Assembly (NCBI GenBank): GCA_023301645.1
Contig: JALZUH010000191.1
Coordinates: forward strand, 1-15,861
Direction: 5' to 3'
Source of the DNA: Akkermansiaceae bacterium
GTDB lineage: Bacteria; Verrucomicrobiota; Verrucomicrobiia; Verrucomicrobiales; Akkermansiaceae
DNA length: 15,861 nucleotides
Within the stretch, counting starts at the first letter, position 1. Every line of letters begins with the position of its first letter. Both the position numbers and the translations under genes were made by a program. The notes beneath the pieces are model-generated. The model was not told the DNA's origin. It made no database searches and saw nothing but the letters and a program-made list of their open reading frames with translations. Shown piece after piece: positions 5,664-13,672 of this stretch.

Positions 5664-7304
5664 ATGGCTAAACAATTACATTTCGACGAAGCAGCACGCC
5701 AAGCCCTCCTCCGTGGAGTAGAAAAGCTTGCACGCGCCGTAAAGGCAACTCTCGGGCCTGCAGGCCGTAACGTCATTCTTGATAAAGCATTCGGTTCCCC
5801 AACAATCACCAAAGACGGTGTTTCTGTTGCTAAGGAGATCGAGCTTGAGTGCCCTTATGAGAACATGGGAGCTCAGCTTATCCGTGAAGTTTCTAGCAAG
5901 ACATCTGACATTGCTGGTGACGGAACAACAACGGCGACAGTGCTCGCTGAGGCCATTTACAAAGAAGGTCTTCGCAACGTAACTGCTGGAGCAAACCCAA
6001 TATCACTTCAGCGTGGTATTCTCAAGGCTTCAGAAGCAATCGTAGCTGAGCTACACAACATTTCTAAGCAGGTGTCTGACACGAGTGAAATCGCTCAGGT
6101 CGCAACTGTATCTGCAAACTGGGACGTGGAAATCGGCGGAATCATCGCTGAGGCTATGGATAAGGTAGGCAAAGACGGAACAATCACTGTAGAAGAAGCT
6201 AAAGGCATCGAAACAACTCTCGACGTAGTTGAGGGAATGCAGTTTGATAAAGGTTATCTCAGCCCATACTTTGTTACTGATTCTGAGTCCATGGAATCAT
6301 CCCTCGATGGCGCACTTATTCTCATCCATGAGAAGAAGATCAGCAGCTTGAAGGATCTTCTTCCAGTATTGGAGAAGACTGCCAAGACAGGTAAGCCACT
6401 TCTTATCATCGCTGAAGATGTCGACGGCGAGGCTCTCGCAGCACTTGTAGTCAACAAGCTTCGCGGCACACTTAATGTAGCTGCTGTGAAGGCCCCTGGC
6501 TTCGGTGATCGTCGTAAGGCAATGCTTGAAGACTTAGCTATCCTTACTGGTGGTAAGGTAATTACTGAAGATCTTGGTATCAAGCTTGAGAGCATTGAGG
6601 TCGAAGACCTTGGTTCTGCTAAGCGTATCTCTATCACTAAGGAATCTACAACGATTGTTGAAGGTGAAGGAACAAGTGACGCTATCACAGGTCGCGTGAA
6701 TCAAATTCGCCGTCAGATTGAAGAGTCATCATCTGAGTATGACATCGAGAAGCTCCAAGAGCGTCTTGCAAAGCTTGCAGGTGGTGTAGCCGTCATTAAC
6801 GTCGGTGCAGCTACTGAGACCGAAATGAAGGAGAAGAAAGCACGCGTAGAAGATGCTCTTCACGCGACACGTGCTGCTGTAGAAGAAGGTATCGTCCCTG
6901 GAGGTGGCACCGCTCTTATCCGCGCACAGGCTAACATCGGAGTGCTCAGCCTCGAAGGTGATGAGGCTACTGGTGCTGAGATCGTAGCTCGCGCTATTGA
7001 AGCTCCTCTTCGTCAGCTTTCTGCAAATGCAGGGCTCGAAGGTGCACTGATCGTGCAGCAGGTGAAGTCAGCTAAGGGTAACGAAGGTTACAATGTTGCG
7101 ACTGGTGAATACACTGACCTTATCAAGGACGGTGTGGTTGACCCTACTAAGGTGACACGCTCGGCACTTCAGCACGCAGCATCTATCTCAGGTCTACTTC
7201 TCACTACAGAGTGTCTCATCACTGATTTGCCTAAGGCAGCTGGTGATGATCATGGTCATGATCACGACCACGCTGGAATGGGCGGAATGGGCGGCATGAT
7301 GTAA
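5664..7304 (+). CDS. groEL: Chaperonin GroEL (Hsp60) with His-rich tail
   Basis: Tetradecameric ATPase that folds cytoplasmic proteins with GroES. It has 546 aa, the family length. Visible blocks are KATLGPAGRNV (28-38), TKDGVSVAKEIEL (D51, matching E. coli D52), the ATP-binding GDGTTTATVLA (D86, matching D87), APGFGDRRKAML in the apical domain, and VEDALHATRAAVEEGIVPGGG (hydrolysis Asp region near 398). The C-terminus keeps the GGM repeats (GMGGMGGMM), but directly before them is HGHDHDH (530-536), a histidine/aspartate run not found in E. coli GroEL. SANWD stands where most GroELs have a small residue at the W. A clear terminator follows, ending the dnaK-groES-groEL unit. Confidence 0.98.
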   Translation: MAKQLHFDEAARQALLRGVEKLARAVKATLGPAGRNVILDKAFGSPTITKDGVSVAKEIELECPYENMGAQLIREVSSKTSDIAGDGTTTATVLAEAIYKEGLRNVTAGANPISLQRGILKASEAIVAELHNISKQVSDTSEIAQVATVSANWDVEIGGIIAEAMDKVGKDGTITVEEAKGIETTLDVVEGMQFDKGYLSPYFVTDSESMESSLDGALILIHEKKISSLKDLLPVLEKTAKTGKPLLIIAEDVDGEALAALVVNKLRGTLNVAAVKAPGFGDRRKAMLEDLAILTGGKVITEDLGIKLESIEVEDLGSAKRISITKESTTIVEGEGTSDAITGRVNQIRRQIEESSSEYDIEKLQERLAKLAGGVAVINVGAATETEMKEKKARVEDALHATRAAVEEGIVPGGGTALIRAQANIGVLSLEGDEATGAEIVARAIEAPLRQLSANAGLEGALIVQQVKSAKGNEGYNVATGEYTDLIKDGVVDPTKVTRSALQHAASISGLLLTTECLITDLPKAAGDDHGHDHDHAGMGGMGGMM

Positions 7305-7342
7305 TCATCCCCTCAATTCGTTTATTAAGTTAAACGCTATTT

Positions 7343-7381
7343 AAATCCCTAGTTGTCTTCATTGGCAGCTAGGGGTTTTTT
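7343..7381 (+). terminator. Intrinsic terminator after groEL
   Basis: CCCTAGTTGTC (7347-7357) pairs with GGCAGCTAGGG (7364-7374) with two G-T pairs and a 6-base loop. The base extends through A/T pairs, and six T residues follow at 7376-7381. This also shows that the downstream esterase does not start at the TTG at 7353, which lies inside the hairpin. Confidence 0.9.
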
Positions 7382-7463
7382 ATTTGGTGCTATTTGGTTG
7401 ATAGATTTTTATCAGTTGGTAGGTATTCTAACACATAGAAATAGTCGTCTTATTACAAAATAT

Positions 7464-8438
7464 ATGAAAACAATCATTCAAGCAGCACTTTCAATGGCCG
7501 TTGCCATGACTTCTCTCACTGCGGTTTCAGCTGATGAAAAACCAGCCAAGCCGGCTAAACCCAAGAGATACTTAGAAACAGGGGGGGAGAGGGAGCTTGA
7601 TGTCGTTTATAAAAAAGTGGGAGATCGTGAGCTTGAATTAGATATTTATTACCCCACCCAAAAACGTAAAAAACTCTCTCCTGTTGTTATTTACACACAC
7701 GGTGGCGGATGGGCTGCTGGAAGTCGATTTGGTGCTAGTAATGCCTCGTTTGGCACCATTCATTCAGCTCTCGTAAAGGAGGGTTTCTGTGTGGTCTCAG
7801 TTGGCTATCGTCTTTGGAGCAAAAATGATGTGATAAAGATGCGTGACTGCGTGATTGATTCCAAGGACGCGGTTCGCTATCTCGCAAAAAACAGCGAAGA
7901 GCTCGGCATTGACCCGATGAAATTCTATACGATGGGGGACTCTGCGGGTGGTCATATATCGCAAATGTTACTACTTTCATCTCCTGAGAGCTTAGTCGGT
8001 GATGAAGCATTAGCTGGGACTCCCTACAAGATGGTAGCTGGAGTTTCATGGTATGGACCTTGTGACTTTGAGGACGAGCAGCTATTTAATCATGATGACC
8101 GCGAGGGGTTTCGTGATCGCTTTGGGCCACGCATCCTAGGTGCTGAGAAAAAGGTCAGTGCTGAGAGGAAGCTCAAGCTCTACCGCGAGATGAGCCCAGT
8201 TAATTACCTAACTGAAGAGAGCGCACCACTACTAATGATTCAGGGGGATAAAGACACAACGATCCCCGTCAAGCAGGCATACCGTATGCGCGAGCAGTTA
8301 AAGACAGTGAAGGCTCCAGTGAGCATTGTAATTGTTGAAAACGCTGGGCACAACTGGAGAAAAGTTGATGCTGACATCAAGCCTGACCGTGGAGAAATCG
8401 TGAAAGCAACCATCGACTTCTTTGTTAAACATCTCTAA
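7464..8438 (+). CDS. Exported alpha/beta-hydrolase esterase (BD-FAE/carbohydrate-esterase-like)
   Basis: A 324-aa secreted esterase of the alpha/beta-hydrolase fold. A signal peptide (MKTIIQAALSMAVAMT... to VSADE, about 23 residues) leads to a Pro/Lys-rich linker. Then come the oxyanion motif HGGGW (79-83), the nucleophile elbow GDSAG (S160), GDKD (likely catalytic D264) and AGHNW (H296), giving a complete Ser-Asp-His triad. This architecture is shared by carboxylesterases and by acetyl- or feruloyl-type polysaccharide esterases; the substrate cannot be read from sequence. The ATG at 7464 is chosen because it starts the signal peptide and because the longer frame begins within the groEL terminator. 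It sits 15 bases before the sulfatase, so the two are likely co-transcribed and act on the same carbohydrate in the periplasm or outside. Confidence 0.82.
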   Translation: MKTIIQAALSMAVAMTSLTAVSADEKPAKPAKPKRYLETGGERELDVVYKKVGDRELELDIYYPTQKRKKLSPVVIYTHGGGWAAGSRFGASNASFGTIHSALVKEGFCVVSVGYRLWSKNDVIKMRDCVIDSKDAVRYLAKNSEELGIDPMKFYTMGDSAGGHISQMLLLSSPESLVGDEALAGTPYKMVAGVSWYGPCDFEDEQLFNHDDREGFRDRFGPRILGAEKKVSAERKLKLYREMSPVNYLTEESAPLLMIQGDKDTTIPVKQAYRMREQLKTVKAPVSIVIVENAGHNWRKVDADIKPDRGEIVKATIDFFVKHL

Positions 8439-8453
8439 ATTTAAATTAATATC

Positions 8454-9824
8454 ATGTTGAAAAAAATAATTCCAGTTAGCCTCTTCTGTGGCTTTCTTCT
8501 TCCCGCGCTAGCACCTGCAGCAGATAAGCCTAATATTATCGTAGTTTTGGCCGATGATATGGGCTGGGGCGATTGCTCCACCTACGGAAATAAGATTATC
8601 AAATCACCCAATCTTGACCAGCTTGCCTCTCAAGGGGTGAAGTTCACCCAAGGCTATTCTGCATGTGGCGTGTGTTCTCCATCAAGATCTGCAATCCTCA
8701 CTGGCCGCACACCATACCGTAATGGCGTATGGCGTCACCTTTCAGGCAATCATAAAGCCCACCTTCGCACGAGCGAGATTACTTATCCTGAACTCGTCAG
8801 GGAAGTCGGCTACCAGACCTGTCACGTTGGTAAGTGGCACCTACTCTCCAAGCAACAGTTTGGAAATGATGAATTTCCACAACCGGGGGAGCAAGGTGGT
8901 TATGACTACTGGATGACAACACATAATAATGCTGAGCCAAGTCATAAGAACCCAAAGAACTTCGTGCGAAATGGTGAGCCTGTCGGCCAGCTTGAAGGTT
9001 ACTCTGCACCATTGGTGGCTGATGAGGCTATCGAATGGATCGAGGAGAAGCGCGACGAGTCGAAGCCTTTTGTCATGTCGATTTGGTTCCATGAGCCACA
9101 CAGCCCTATTGCCTCAGATATTAAGTTCACTGAGCTTTACTCTGGCTACTCGGATAAGCAGACTAAGTATTACGGTAATATCACGCAGCTAGATTACGCG
9201 CTGGGTGAGATCATGAAGACACTCGATTCAGAAGGTATTGCAGATAATACACTGCTGATTTTTACTTCTGATAACGGTCCAGTAATCGCCTATGGGGGCG
9301 ACTCTGGGGGGCTTCGCGGTCTCAAGCGAAGCAGTTTCGAGGGCGGTATTCGCGTTCCCTTTATCGTTCGCTGGCCGGGGCACATTAAGCCCGGCACAGT
9401 CAATGACACGCCTGTTATTGGCACTGATATTTTCTCAACCGTTCTCGATATCCTCGATATTGAAGCGCCTAAAGACCGCACCATTGACGGTGTGAGTATG
9501 CTCCCTGTCTTTGCAGGTAAGAGCGTGGAGCGCGAGGTTCCTATGTTCTGGAGAAATCACGTTTCGCATGGCTCTGAGCGAGTCGCATTACGTGAAGGTG
9601 ACTGGAAAATAGTTGGTAATGATACGCTTACTGAATTCATGCTCTTTAACATGACTGAGGACTGGCAGGAGAGTAATGATCTTGCTAAGTCGATGCCAGA
9701 GAAGGCGAATCAAATGAAGCGCTTACTCATCGAAACATGGGAAGATATCTCTGCTGAGGGTCCCAATGAATGGTGGGAAGGTCAGCGTGAGAAGAGGCAG
9801 AAAGGTGCTACTCTCAGCTACTAA
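8454..9824 (+). CDS. Exported type I (formylglycine) sulfatase
   Basis: A 456-aa enzyme that removes sulfate esters, here probably from a sulfated polysaccharide. A signal peptide (MLKKIIPVSLF... to APAA, about 23 residues) is followed by the sulfatase fold. Metal-site DDMGWGD includes D34-D35. The sulfatase signature CSPSR-SAILTG starts at C74, the cysteine converted to formylglycine. Then follow HVGKWHL (124-130), HEPHSP (213-218), the metal-binding SDNG (272-275), and K291 in LKRSSFEGGIRVP. All expected catalytic residues are present, so the enzyme looks active if a maturase (FGE or anSME) is encoded elsewhere. The C-terminal part (WRNH...ALREGDWK) is the normal small subdomain. The S1 subfamily and substrate are not determinable by eye. 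Paired with the upstream esterase. Confidence 0.93.
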   Translation: MLKKIIPVSLFCGFLLPALAPAADKPNIIVVLADDMGWGDCSTYGNKIIKSPNLDQLASQGVKFTQGYSACGVCSPSRSAILTGRTPYRNGVWRHLSGNHKAHLRTSEITYPELVREVGYQTCHVGKWHLLSKQQFGNDEFPQPGEQGGYDYWMTTHNNAEPSHKNPKNFVRNGEPVGQLEGYSAPLVADEAIEWIEEKRDESKPFVMSIWFHEPHSPIASDIKFTELYSGYSDKQTKYYGNITQLDYALGEIMKTLDSEGIADNTLLIFTSDNGPVIAYGGDSGGLRGLKRSSFEGGIRVPFIVRWPGHIKPGTVNDTPVIGTDIFSTVLDILDIEAPKDRTIDGVSMLPVFAGKSVEREVPMFWRNHVSHGSERVALREGDWKIVGNDTLTEFMLFNMTEDWQESNDLAKSMPEKANQMKRLLIETWEDISAEGPNEWWEGQREKRQKGATLSY

Positions 9825-9837
9825 TTAGCTCACCATA

Positions 9838-9859
9838 CTCGCTTCCTCATCGAAGCGAG
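9838..9859. promoter_or_regulatory. Perfect hairpin after the sulfatase gene
   Basis: CTCGCTTC (9838-9845) and GAAGCGAG (9852-9859) form a perfect 8-bp stem with a 6-base loop, 13 bases past the sulfatase stop. No T run follows. It may protect the 3' end of the message or work together with the next hairpin. Confidence 0.5.
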
Positions 9860-9875
9860 CACAGTATCAATCTGA

Positions 9876-9914
9876 TGAAGCCGTGGTCACTACTCGTGAC
9901 TGCGGCTTTAGTTT
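9876..9914 (+). terminator. Probable terminator between sulfatase and DEAD-box helicase genes
   Basis: AAGCCGTGGTCAC (9878-9890) pairs with GTGACTGCGGCTT (9896-9908), 13 bp including two G-T pairs, with a 5-base loop. The tail TTTAGTTTG is moderately T-rich. The stem is stable but the tail is interrupted, so termination may be partial. The helicase starts 48 bases further on. Confidence 0.65.
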
Positions 9915-9961
9915 GTAGCGATAATTCTTGAGTTTTTCTGATTCCACCGTAGTGAGCGTAT

Positions 9962-11257
9962 ATGTCTTTTCAGTCACTAGGGCTCAATCACCGTATTCTC
10001 CAGGCAGTCAATGATGCAGGATATTCTAAGGCCACACCTATTCAGGCGAAAACGATCCCTCCTATCATGGCGGGAAAAGACCTCATAGGTCTAGCTCAGA
10101 CCGGCACAGGAAAGACCGCAGCATTTACCCTGCCTCTACTCTCGCTGATTTCTGAGAAAACCCATGATCAAGCCACACGAGGCACTCGCCTCCTCATTAT
10201 CGCTCCGACGCGTGAGCTGGTGATGCAGATTAATGAAAGCATTCGTGTGTATGGCAAATACACGAACCTCCGAACAGTCGTTGTCATCGGTGGCGCTAGT
10301 GAAAAGCACCAGATTGAAAAGCTCCAGAGTGATGTCGATATCGTCATTGCCACACCGGGTAGACTCATCGCCCTTATGCAGGACGGTCACTGCACCTTTG
10401 GAAAGCTCACGCATTTGATTCTCGATGAGGCTGACCGAATGCTCGATATGGGGTTTTTCCCTGATATTGCTGAGATTTGTGAAAGCCTGCCGAAGCGTCG
10501 CCAGAGTCTGCTATTCTCTGCAACATTCCCGCAGCAGGTCGAGAAGCTATCTCGCGATATTCTGAAGTCTCCTGTCACCATCGAGGTGGGAGAGAGGAGT
10601 AATCCAGCTGAAACAGTCACTCAGTATGTCTATCCAGTAGAGCAGCACCTGAAGGCAGAGCTACTCATTAGCATGCTCGAAGATCATAAGTTCTTCTCTA
10701 TTATTGTTTTCGTAAGAACCAGAGAGGACTGCGACGTGCTGACTAAGACACTGACGCGCTCTGATATCTCAGCAGAAGCCATTCACAGTGATCGCTCTCA
10801 GAATCACCGCATGCGCGCGCTCAGGGACTTCAAGGCGAGTAAAATACGCGTGCTTGTCGCCACCGATATCGCCGCACGAGGACTCGACATTCCTGATGTG
10901 ACTCATGTGATTAATTATGACTTCCCGCAGCAGAGCGAGGACTACATTCACCGTATTGGACGAACCGGCAGAGCTGGCTCTGAAGGCTGCGCGCTTACCT
11001 TCCTCACATCGGGCGAGGGGGAGAGACTTCTCCGACTTGAGAAGCATATTGGTAAAACCCTCGGCAAACGCCAATTAAAGGGATTCAACTACAATGTGCC
11101 TGCTCCTGAAATAGATAAAGACGATCGCTTTAACCAACCAAAAAGAAGACTCAAGCGTCACTCAGGAGATCGCTTCGAGAACTCACCTCGAGAGCGAGGT
11201 GCTGCGAAGAAAGCAGCTAAGAAGGGGAAGATCGATTACCGCAAAAAGCGTAGATAA
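9962..11257 (+). CDS. rhlE: DEAD-box ATP-dependent RNA helicase, RhlE type
   Basis: A 431-aa RNA helicase that unwinds short RNA duplexes in ribosome assembly, mRNA decay or cold adaptation. All core motifs are present in order: Q motif (FQSLGLNHRIL...ATPIQ, 3-28), I AQTGTGKT (45-52), Ia PTREL (82-86), TPGR (131-134), II DEAD (155-158), III SAT (186-188), V ARGLDIPDV and VI HRIGRTGRAG. The tail from about 390 is Lys/Arg-rich and ends in repeated basic pairs, as in RhlE-like helicases that use basic tails to grip RNA. The RhlE label is by overall resemblance and could be another branch of the family. The ATG at 9962 places the Q motif correctly. The gene stands between a terminator-like hairpin and ptsP, so it may be a single-gene unit. 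Confidence 0.93.
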   Translation: MSFQSLGLNHRILQAVNDAGYSKATPIQAKTIPPIMAGKDLIGLAQTGTGKTAAFTLPLLSLISEKTHDQATRGTRLLIIAPTRELVMQINESIRVYGKYTNLRTVVVIGGASEKHQIEKLQSDVDIVIATPGRLIALMQDGHCTFGKLTHLILDEADRMLDMGFFPDIAEICESLPKRRQSLLFSATFPQQVEKLSRDILKSPVTIEVGERSNPAETVTQYVYPVEQHLKAELLISMLEDHKFFSIIVFVRTREDCDVLTKTLTRSDISAEAIHSDRSQNHRMRALRDFKASKIRVLVATDIAARGLDIPDVTHVINYDFPQQSEDYIHRIGRTGRAGSEGCALTFLTSGEGERLLRLEKHIGKTLGKRQLKGFNYNVPAPEIDKDDRFNQPKRRLKRHSGDRFENSPRERGAAKKAAKKGKIDYRKKRR

Positions 11258-11259
11258 CG

Positions 11260-11278
11260 AGGGGGGAGTTACCCCTTT
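11260..11278 (+). terminator. Weak hairpin after the helicase gene
   Basis: AGGGG and CCCCT form a 5-bp stem with a short loop (GGAGTTA), followed by TTTATG. This is marginal for a terminator: the stem is short and the T run is three bases. The 91-base gap to ptsP shows no clear promoter. Confidence 0.25.
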
Positions 11279-11348
11279 ATGATAGACTTGCGGAGCTCTC
11301 TTATCAGCTAGGCTTGATCTATGGTGGGATGTCTGCTTTCTTCAATAG

Positions 11349-13628
11349 ATGAGAAACATCCTACAGGCTCTTCAGCGACTTGTCCAAGAGGCAGCTGTTG
11401 CGGCTAATGCTGAGAAGAGAGCTCTCGGTATTGTGAGCAGTATTAAGCGCATTATGGATGTGGGCGTATGCAGTCTGTATCTTGTAGATGACAAAGGCGG
11501 CCTATTTATGGCTGCTACAGAGGGGCTCCAGCTAGATTGCGTGGGCTCTATTCGACTAGAGCTAGATGAAGGCCTTGTCGGGCTCATCGGGCGAAGCCAG
11601 CACCCGCTCAACGTGCAGCAGGCGAGTAAGCACCCCAATTACCGTTACTTTCCGAAGTCAGGTGAGCAGCATTTTGATTCATTCTTAGGGGCGCCAGTCG
11701 TGCACGAGGGGAAGCTTGTGGGTGTGCTCGTCGTCGAGCAGATTGCAGATCGTAAGTTCAGCGATGACGAGGAATCTTTTTTAATTACTGCGGCCGCGCA
11801 CCTAGGGTCGCTGCGTGCTTCTGACTTTGAAGTTCAAACCCATGCCTCCGATCAGGAAGTTGATGCGTTGCCAAGTCAAGAGAAGGGCCGGGGAGTCAGT
11901 GTCAAGGGGATTGCTGCATCAGCGGGGATAGGTATAGGAAAGGTGGTTCTACTCGAAGGCACTAAGGATCTGATGCTACTCAAAGATAGCGAAACAGATG
12001 ATGTCGAAGCTGAGCTAGCCTTATTTGAGAATGCGCTGACAAGGGTGGAAGCCGATCTGACCGAAGGGCGTGAGCGGCTGAAAGAGAGCCTGTCTGAGGA
12101 TGTAGCAGAAATGTTTGATATCTATGCGATGATGATTCGAAGTGCTGGCTTCATCGGTAGTATCCAAAAAAGTATCAGAGAGCGTATGTCTGCAGTATCT
12201 GCGCTGCGTAAAACAGTGGCTCAGCAGGTCGATAAGTTCCAATCGATGGAGGATGACTATCTGCGTAGCCGAGCTGAGGACGTTCTTAACCTCGGCAATA
12301 AAATCTACGCCCACCTTTCTCAAAAGCGGCAGCTTGATCTACCCGAGGGCAAGCCTATCGTGCTCGTTGGTTCGCTAATTAGCATTACCGATATCGCGGC
12401 CTATTCATCCAGCTCGCTAGCAGGTATCGTATCCTCCGATGGATCGAGCCTGTCACACACCGCCGTTCTGGCTAAGGCACTAGGTGTCCCTGCTGTAGTA
12501 GGTGTTAGGGATGTGTTGGAACTTCCTGAGGGCGAAGACATTATTGTAGATGGCTATCAGGGAGAAGTTCATGCTAATCCGAGTGATATCGTAAGGTCGG
12601 GCTTCGAGGAGCTACTGCACTCCGAGACTTCACTGAAGGCAGAACTCGCCAAGCTTAAGGAGCTACCAGCAGTTACTCCTGACGGTGTGCGGGTAAAGCT
12701 CTATGCTAATACTGGGCTGATGGCAGATATTAGCCCAGGTCTTGCCAATGGTGCCGAAGGGGTCGGACTGTATCGTTCTGAGATTCCCTTTATTGTCAGT
12801 GATAGCTTTCCCTCTGAGGATGAGCAGATCCAGACTTACCGTAAAGTGCTCAGCTCTTACGCTTCGAGCTCAGTGTGTATGAGAACACTCGATGCAGGTG
12901 GCGATAAGCCGCTGCCTTACTATGAGGTCAGCGAGGAGAATCCAGCACTAGGCTGGCGTGGCGTTCGCTTTACGATGGATCATACGGGGATTTTTATGAC
13001 GCAGATTCGTGCTATGCTGCGCGCCTCTGAGGGGATTGATAATCTTAGTATTATGCTGCCTATGATCAGTGGTGTTGAGGAGGTAGAGTATTGTCTGCGA
13101 CAAATCGACGACGCTATCGCCCAGCTAAAAGGGGAGGGTTTTAAATTGAAGCGCCCTCTGGTGGGCATTATGGCAGAAGTTCCTGCGGTGGTGGCGATTC
13201 TTCCTTATTTGAAAGGTAAGGTAGACTTTGTATCCATAGGCTCTAATGACATGACTCAGTATATCTTAGCTGTAGATCGAGGTAATAGTCACGTGACACG
13301 ACTCTATGACTATCTGCACCCAGCTGTGATCGATACGGTCAATGAGGTGGTGAAGAGATCACAGGCAATAGGTGTGCCGGTGAGTGTGTGCGGTGAAATG
13401 GCGGCTGACCCGTGCGCTGCGGTCCTGCTTCTGGGTATGGGATTAGAAACCCTGAGTATGGTAGCCTTTAGCATTCCTCGAATGAAGTGGCTCATCAGAA
13501 CAATCCCTCAGCAAGAGGCTCAAAAGCAGCTGGAACTCGCAAGAGCTAGCTCACGCCCAGCCGAAACAAGGGCTAGGCTAGAGGTCTTCCTAAGAGAATA
13601 CGAGCTAGGCGAGCTGCTCAGGTCGTAG
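11349..13628 (+). CDS. ptsP: PtsP: GAF domain plus PTS enzyme I (EI-Ntr)
   Basis: A 759-aa phosphoenolpyruvate-protein phosphotransferase. It passes phosphate from PEP to an HPr-like protein (NPr), acting in regulation rather than sugar uptake. An N-terminal GAF sensor domain (about 15-155, ending near LVGVLVVEQIADRKFSDDE) precedes the enzyme I part. That part begins KGIAASAGIGIGKVVLL (about 185). The phospho-accepting histidine is H370 in SLSHTAVLAKALGVP. The PEP-binding barrel shows EGVGLYRSEIPF, RTLDAGGDKPLPYY, GIMAEVPAV, GSNDMTQYILAVDRGN and VCGEMA with active-site C681. Size and order match E. coli PtsP (748 aa). The GYLYR-type wording in EGVGLYRSEIPF is typical of PtsP rather than sugar EI. 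No ptsO, ptsN or rpoN is nearby. The ATG at 11349 has no Shine-Dalgarno sequence. Confidence 0.95.
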   Translation: MRNILQALQRLVQEAAVAANAEKRALGIVSSIKRIMDVGVCSLYLVDDKGGLFMAATEGLQLDCVGSIRLELDEGLVGLIGRSQHPLNVQQASKHPNYRYFPKSGEQHFDSFLGAPVVHEGKLVGVLVVEQIADRKFSDDEESFLITAAAHLGSLRASDFEVQTHASDQEVDALPSQEKGRGVSVKGIAASAGIGIGKVVLLEGTKDLMLLKDSETDDVEAELALFENALTRVEADLTEGRERLKESLSEDVAEMFDIYAMMIRSAGFIGSIQKSIRERMSAVSALRKTVAQQVDKFQSMEDDYLRSRAEDVLNLGNKIYAHLSQKRQLDLPEGKPIVLVGSLISITDIAAYSSSSLAGIVSSDGSSLSHTAVLAKALGVPAVVGVRDVLELPEGEDIIVDGYQGEVHANPSDIVRSGFEELLHSETSLKAELAKLKELPAVTPDGVRVKLYANTGLMADISPGLANGAEGVGLYRSEIPFIVSDSFPSEDEQIQTYRKVLSSYASSSVCMRTLDAGGDKPLPYYEVSEENPALGWRGVRFTMDHTGIFMTQIRAMLRASEGIDNLSIMLPMISGVEEVEYCLRQIDDAIAQLKGEGFKLKRPLVGIMAEVPAVVAILPYLKGKVDFVSIGSNDMTQYILAVDRGNSHVTRLYDYLHPAVIDTVNEVVKRSQAIGVPVSVCGEMAADPCAAVLLLGMGLETLSMVAFSIPRMKWLIRTIPQQEAQKQLELARASSRPAETRARLEVFLREYELGELLRS

Positions 13629-13650
13629 TCAAATGACCCAAAGATCAGGT

Positions 13651-13672
13651 TAGTTTACTTTAGTCTAAACTA
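13651..13672. terminator. AT-rich inverted repeat between convergent ptsP and pheA
   Basis: TAGTTTA (13651-13657) and TAAACTA (13666-13672) form a perfect 7-bp stem with an 8-base loop in the 41-base gap. The right arm includes the pheA stop codon. It contains almost no G or C and lacks a long T tail, so it is at best a weak bidirectional stop signal. Confidence 0.3.

Noticed and set aside
6254..6688. 144-aa antisense frame inside groEL
   Set aside because: A Ser/Arg/Leu-rich shadow caused by the codon bias of groEL, with no motif of its own.
7353..7463. N-terminal extension of the esterase from TTG at 7353
   Set aside because: It starts inside the groEL terminator hairpin, and the ATG at 7464 begins a clean signal peptide.
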